DNA of 64,000 nucleotides from assembly GCA_033283335.1 (NCBI GenBank), contig JAWMQP010000002.1:558001-622000 (forward strand), read 5' to 3'. Source of the stretch: Pseudomaricurvus sp033283335. GTDB taxonomy: Bacteria; Pseudomonadota; Gammaproteobacteria; Pseudomonadales; Cellvibrionaceae. This document shows, in pieces, positions 60,361 to 64,000 of the stretch. The position numbers were made by a program, and so were the translations under genes. Every line of letters starts with the position of its first letter. The stretch's first letter is position 1. The notes under the pieces are model-generated. The model did not search any database. It had not been told where the DNA came from and saw only the letters and a program-made list of their open reading frames with translations.

Positions 60361-61422
60361 CTAATCTGCTTGAGCCCTGGATTGTTGCAGCTGTTTAAAT
60401 TTCCCAAGGATTTCCGCTTTCTCCTGCAGCAGTAACCGGTTTTCCTCGGAAAGATCACGAAGTTGTGCTTTCAGGTTCCCGAGTTCGGATTTTGTGGCCT
60501 CCCATCGCAGAGACATCAGCGCCCGCTCCTTGTCCGATTCAGATCGTTGCTGTGTCACTGAGGCCATCGCCTGCTGCAGCTCCTGTTGTTGGCTTTGGTG
60601 AGCCAGATTCTGTGTCTTCGTGGTTTCAAGCTCACGCGTCAGATTATCCATTGCGACTGTAAGTTGCTGGCTGTCCTGCTTGAGGGACTGATTGCTGTCC
60701 TGTAGAGATGCCTGCTGCAGCTGCAACTCAGTGTTGGTATCCTGCAACTGGTTAAGCCTATCCTGGGCAGCTGACAGCTGGTGCTTCAGCGTTTGCAACT
60801 CATCGTGTTGATGCTGGCTGGTGCTGCGGAATTGCTCCCGTTCAAGCTGCCGGTCAGCGGCGGTCCGCTGCTGGTAATGGTCGAAATGTTCGCGAATGTC
60901 TTTGTTTTCCTGTTTCAGCTCTGCAATGTTGTCCTTCAGCTCCGTGGTGCGTTTCACAGCCTCACTCCGTTGTGATTCCGACCTGACAAGTTCAAGGCGT
61001 GTGTTTTCCAGGGTCTGGGCCTGCTGGGACTTATCACGCTCAAGCTGCGCAACCTGCTCTTCCAACGCTTCCTGCTCGGCTGTCAGTTGCGATATCCGCT
61101 GATGGGCAGCAGTTAATGACTGGGTCAATTGATCATTGGCTGCCTGAAAACTTTTCTCTGACTCGTCGATTCTCTGGTCGGCCAGTTCTTGCAGTCGTTG
61201 ATGCAGGGATTTGACGGTCTCCAGCAAATCAGTGGGCAGGCCCTGAACATGGCCGCTGCCCTCATTTTCCGTGCGCCAACGCTTTAATAGCGGCGCAATC
61301 GTGCTCTTGCTGCCGGTCCCCAACTGTTCCCGAACGCGGTCAACAGTGGGCTCATGACCTTGAGTTTTGATGACTTCTGCGGCATTGGCAATATCGAAAT
61401 AGGTGACACCCGGCCTGGCCAT
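60361..61422 (-). CDS. KfrA-like coiled-coil DNA-binding protein
   Basis: The 353-residue protein has an N-terminal KfrA_N-type winged-helix domain (residues 4-60: PGVTYFDIANAAEVIKTQGHEPTVDRVREQLGTGSKSTIAPLLKRW) followed by an almost unbroken Gln/Glu/Leu-rich coiled coil of about 280 residues. KfrA proteins bind DNA and are known on broad-host-range plasmids as autorepressors and segregation-related filament formers. Here the gene is divergent from a tyrosine recombinase with a 193-bp gap containing an AT-rich stretch (61441-61500), so the pair likely shares a control region. Possible accessory DNA-bending or architecture role for the recombinase. Confidence 0.82.
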   Translation of the reverse strand: MARPGVTYFDIANAAEVIKTQGHEPTVDRVREQLGTGSKSTIAPLLKRWRTENEGSGHVQGLPTDLLETVKSLHQRLQELADQRIDESEKSFQAANDQLTQSLTAAHQRISQLTAEQEALEEQVAQLERDKSQQAQTLENTRLELVRSESQRSEAVKRTTELKDNIAELKQENKDIREHFDHYQQRTAADRQLEREQFRSTSQHQHDELQTLKHQLSAAQDRLNQLQDTNTELQLQQASLQDSNQSLKQDSQQLTVAMDNLTRELETTKTQNLAHQSQQQELQQAMASVTQQRSESDKERALMSLRWEATKSELGNLKAQLRDLSEENRLLLQEKAEILGKFKQLQQSRAQAD

Positions 61423-61615
61423 GACGTTATCCTCTTGAACTTTTCTGTATCATAATACGTATTACGTTATTAATCATAAAATTTAATTTTAACCCCATTA
61501 TTGAAATAGGCCTTATAACCAACGATAATGATTGTTATCACGTGTTATAGATCAACAGGGCTCATAAGTTAGCGTAATCGCGTTACAGGATGGGCATTAA
61601 GGGCATAACCGAAAC

Positions 61616-62641
61616 ATGTCTCCAAAAGATCACCCACCAGCGCTCACCTCACCATCTGAATCAGAGCACGCCGAGTTACGTAACTCTGCAAAAGAAAGCT
61701 TCCTGCCGCTGGAGTCAGAAACACTGCATCACTATCTGCAGCAGGCCACCTCAGAAAATACCCGCAAGGCCTATCGCTCAGCCATTCGCCAGTTTGAAAA
61801 ATGGGGTGGGCGCCTGCCCACAAACCGGGATACTCTCATCCGCTATCTGCTGACGAGAGCCGATTCACTCAATACCCGTACACTGGACCTGCATTTGACC
61901 GCCATCAGCCAATGGCATAATTACCAGGGTATTCTCGACCCTGTGCGCGATCCTTTGGTGCGCAAAACCATGGAGGGCATCCGTCGGACCCACGCCAAAC
62001 CCAAACGCAAGGCCAAACCGTTACGGCTGGAACATATTGCTCAGCTGTTAAGTCACCTGTCGGCACTGCCTGCCAGTCAAAAAAAGCTGCGCGATATCGC
62101 CCTGATTCTGACCGGTTTTTTCGGGGCTTTTCGCCGTAGTGAACTGGTGGCAATACAATTGGAGGACTTAATGTGGGAGCCGGAAGGCCTGGCCATTAGC
62201 CTGCCCCGCTCCAAAACCGATCAATCCGCCCAAGGGTTGGTTCGAGCCCTGCCTTATGGGGTTACCGGTTGCTGCCCGGTCAAGGCTACCCGCGATTGGA
62301 TCGATACAGCAGGCATTAGCGAGGGGCCACTGTTCCGGCCAGTGAACCGCTGGGACCAAGTCCAATCACGCTCGATGAACCCTGGTGCTATAAATGAACT
62401 GCTTAAGAATTTGGGTACGGCCTGCGGTTTTGATTTTGTACCCGACCTGAGCAGTCACAGCTTTCGGCGGGGATTATCCACTTCGGCTGCCCGGGACGGG
62501 GTGGATTTCGAATCCATCAAAAAGCAAGGTGGTTGGCGCAGTGATGAGACGGTGAGGGAATACATTGAGGAAGGTCAGCGGTTTTCCAATAACGCTGCAG
62601 GAGCGTTACTGGATAAAATGTCCGAGCTTCTCAAACCCTGA
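61616..62641 (+). CDS. Tyrosine-type site-specific recombinase
   Basis: The 341-residue protein has an N-terminal SAM-like core-binding domain (residues 35-120, HHYLQQATSENTRKAYRSAIRQFEKWGG) and a catalytic domain with Arg173 (FFGAFRRSELVAI), Lys200 (RSKTD), His281-x-x-Arg284 (SSHSFRRG), Trp307 (QGGWRSD) and Tyr316 (VREYIEEG). All catalytic positions are kept, so it is probably active. It is not next to phage genes or a tRNA gene in the window. The first ATG at 61616 lacks a strong ribosome binding site. Divergent from the KfrA-like gene, suggesting a two-gene recombination module. Confidence 0.92.
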   Translation: MSPKDHPPALTSPSESEHAELRNSAKESFLPLESETLHHYLQQATSENTRKAYRSAIRQFEKWGGRLPTNRDTLIRYLLTRADSLNTRTLDLHLTAISQWHNYQGILDPVRDPLVRKTMEGIRRTHAKPKRKAKPLRLEHIAQLLSHLSALPASQKKLRDIALILTGFFGAFRRSELVAIQLEDLMWEPEGLAISLPRSKTDQSAQGLVRALPYGVTGCCPVKATRDWIDTAGISEGPLFRPVNRWDQVQSRSMNPGAINELLKNLGTACGFDFVPDLSSHSFRRGLSTSAARDGVDFESIKKQGGWRSDETVREYIEEGQRFSNNAAGALLDKMSELLKP

Positions 62642-62663
62642 ACCATATACCTGAACCAGATTT

Positions 62664-64000
62664 TCAAGCTGCTAGCAAATGCTCTGCCAGCCTCAAAGTG
62701 AACTGGACAATAGGCAGAGTGGGGTTGTTATGACCGCCGGTGGTAAAAATTGAAGAGCCGGCCATATAGAGATTGTCGGAACCAAACACTTTGCAATCAC
62801 GGTCTACCACCCCGTAATCAGAGGAGTGTGACATTCTGGTCCCGCCCATATGATGACTCCCACCCAACTCATCGTGTTCTGGGTATTCCAAGTCCTTAAC
62901 CAGCCACTGCTGCAACTGAACTCGACCAAGATCTTCTGTCATCAACCATTCATTAAAAAGCCGGGTCGATTCATTGATGGTTTCTCGATCAAGGGGGTAT
63001 TTTCGCCACTTTAGATTAACTTTGGGAATACCGAAACTATCGGAGTCTTTAGATAAGGTAACAGCATTGGAGACCTCAGGCGCCTGCTCCCAAGCAGCAA
63101 AAAACCTGACACCACAAAGTAATTCCTGATTTGCCATGCCCGCTAACTTTTTACCCAGTTTAGGCGCAACACACATAACCTCTTTAACCATTCTGCTGGT
63201 TGTGTCATCACTAAACGCTTCCAGCCGGAATCCACAATTTAATATTTTGGATTCCAATTGCGCACTTTGTGTTAATGAATAGAAAGTCCATACAGGATCA
63301 AGACTGCTAACGGATTTATCAACCAATGCTCTCCCCAAAGTGAAGTGCGGGTGCTCCATCCAGTATTTCCCAATAGGGGTTTCTGAATCAAAATATTTAT
63401 TACCATATTTCTTGGCGAACCAGAGTAGATATCTTGAATTCTCAATACCTCCCATGGCAAAAACAAAGCGATCAGCGGCTACGGATAATGACTGGCCTTT
63501 ATAACTGTCAAAACGGGCAGATTTAATTACCCGTTGACCGCCGTCAACATCAACCAGATTTGCATTCAAAAAAAGATAAACATTGTCCGATTGAGCTATT
63601 TCACTTTCGTATTTGACCCTGAAGTTAACCGGCGGAGAAAACTGGAATTTAATTTTTTGAATTTTTTCACTAAACGACCCGGTATATTCAAAATCATGTT
63701 TTACTTCGAGAATCTCACAAGCGGGGATTAGATATTCCTGCAGTTCTTCAAAACCGAGGGGCCACTTATATTTTTCTCCTAAATACCCAAGGTTAAAATC
63801 CACCTCTTCAAAGCTTCTACAGTAACCCTCCCAATGGTTGGTGGTGCCGCCGAAAAATCTCAATCGACAAACGTCTAGCGGAAGATAGGGGTCACCTTCA
63901 ATGCTTCCCTTGTAACAATCCTGGGATTCTTGCGTGTACTCTGTTCCACCCGCCTCACAAAGAGCCACTTTCAGTCCCGATTTTCCCAGTTCGGTGGCAA
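62664..64000 (-). CDS. GMC-family oxidoreductase (5' part beyond the window)
   Basis: The frame is open to the right edge, so the N-terminal FAD-binding motif is mostly outside; the visible part starts at ATELGKSGLKVALCEAGG. Further marks are LRFFGGTTNHWEG, the substrate-domain middle, and the C-terminal GMC signature GGSHHMGGTRMS...DYGVVDRDCKVFGSDNLYMAGSSIFTTGGHNNPTLPIVQFTLRLAEHL, where the His and Asn act in catalysis in glucose oxidase-type enzymes. About 445 residues are seen. The family includes alcohol, choline and sugar oxidoreductases; the substrate cannot be told from this part. It is convergent with the recombinase gene, 22 bp away. Confidence 0.87.
   Translation of the reverse strand, partial: ATELGKSGLKVALCEAGGTEYTQESQDCYKGSIEGDPYLPLDVCRLRFFGGTTNHWEGYCRSFEEVDFNLGYLGEKYKWPLGFEELQEYLIPACEILEVKHDFEYTGSFSEKIQKIKFQFSPPVNFRVKYESEIAQSDNVYLFLNANLVDVDGGQRVIKSARFDSYKGQSLSVAADRFVFAMGGIENSRYLLWFAKKYGNKYFDSETPIGKYWMEHPHFTLGRALVDKSVSSLDPVWTFYSLTQSAQLESKILNCGFRLEAFSDDTTSRMVKEVMCVAPKLGKKLAGMANQELLCGVRFFAAWEQAPEVSNAVTLSKDSDSFGIPKVNLKWRKYPLDRETINESTRLFNEWLMTEDLGRVQLQQWLVKDLEYPEHDELGGSHHMGGTRMSHSSDYGVVDRDCKVFGSDNLYMAGSSIFTTGGHNNPTLPIVQFTLRLAEHLLAA

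Noticed and set aside
61616..62641. The tyrosine recombinase as the integrase of the P2-like prophage
   Set aside because: It lies more than 40 kb from the phage block, separated by chromosomal housekeeping genes such as sbcCD and codBA.

Overview
The window looks like part of a gammaproteobacterial chromosome of moderate GC content with several AT-richer accessory blocks. This rests on gene families and base composition only; no rRNA or marker gene fixes the genus. No tRNA, rRNA, CRISPR array or insertion sequence was recognised.

Region 1 (1-15.4 kb) is the tail half of a P2-like contractile-tail prophage in canonical order: S (cut by the window edge), V, W, J, I, tail fibre, fibre-associated gene, collar fibre, then FI (sheath), FII (tube), E, E', T (tape measure), U and D. 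A slippery T-run joins E to E' by -1 frameshifting. Similar intergenic blocks precede V and FI, where P2 has late promoters. A cargo pair (small lipoprotein plus a transglutaminase-like cysteine protease) sits between the fibre genes and FI. Head genes lie left of the window; no integrase, ogr or cos was found.

Region 2 (15.4-19.9 kb) is the presumed early/regulatory end of the same element: a secreted protein with a PEP-CTERM-like tail (minus strand), about 1 kb of structured non-coding DNA with a DnaA box and consecutive palindromes, a minus-strand operon of overlapping genes ending in an IncFII RepA-like protein, and a divergent helix-turn-helix regulator across an operator-rich gap. RepA followed by a DnaA box suggests a plasmid-type replicon inside the phage.

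Region 3 (20-34.8 kb) is an AT-rich type I secretion locus: a 2317-residue RTX protein with its ABC exporter (HlyB-like) and membrane-fusion protein (HlyD-like). A direct duplication of about 0.9 kb contains a 210-residue membrane protein and the 3' end of hlyD. Between the copies lie orphan small genes and a decayed gene. No TolC is in the window.

Region 4 (35.2-40 kb) holds a PPP-type phosphatase and HTH gene downstream of a nucleotidyltransferase-like gene broken by a 10-bp tandem duplication, two small secreted proteins, an AruH-like aminotransferase and an unknown gene.

Region 5 (40-64 kb) is mostly chromosomal housekeeping and catabolic content: exported tyrosine phosphatase, SbcCD nuclease, DJ-1/PfpI protein, lipoprotein lipase-like hydrolase, MFS carrier, SCP2-type thiolase, LysR regulator divergent from an exported sulfatase, CoA-transferase, two GFA-family proteins, a codB-codA pair with an altered deaminase active site, a second DJ-1 protein, a KfrA-like coiled-coil DNA-binding protein divergent from a tyrosine recombinase, and a GMC oxidoreductase running off the right edge.
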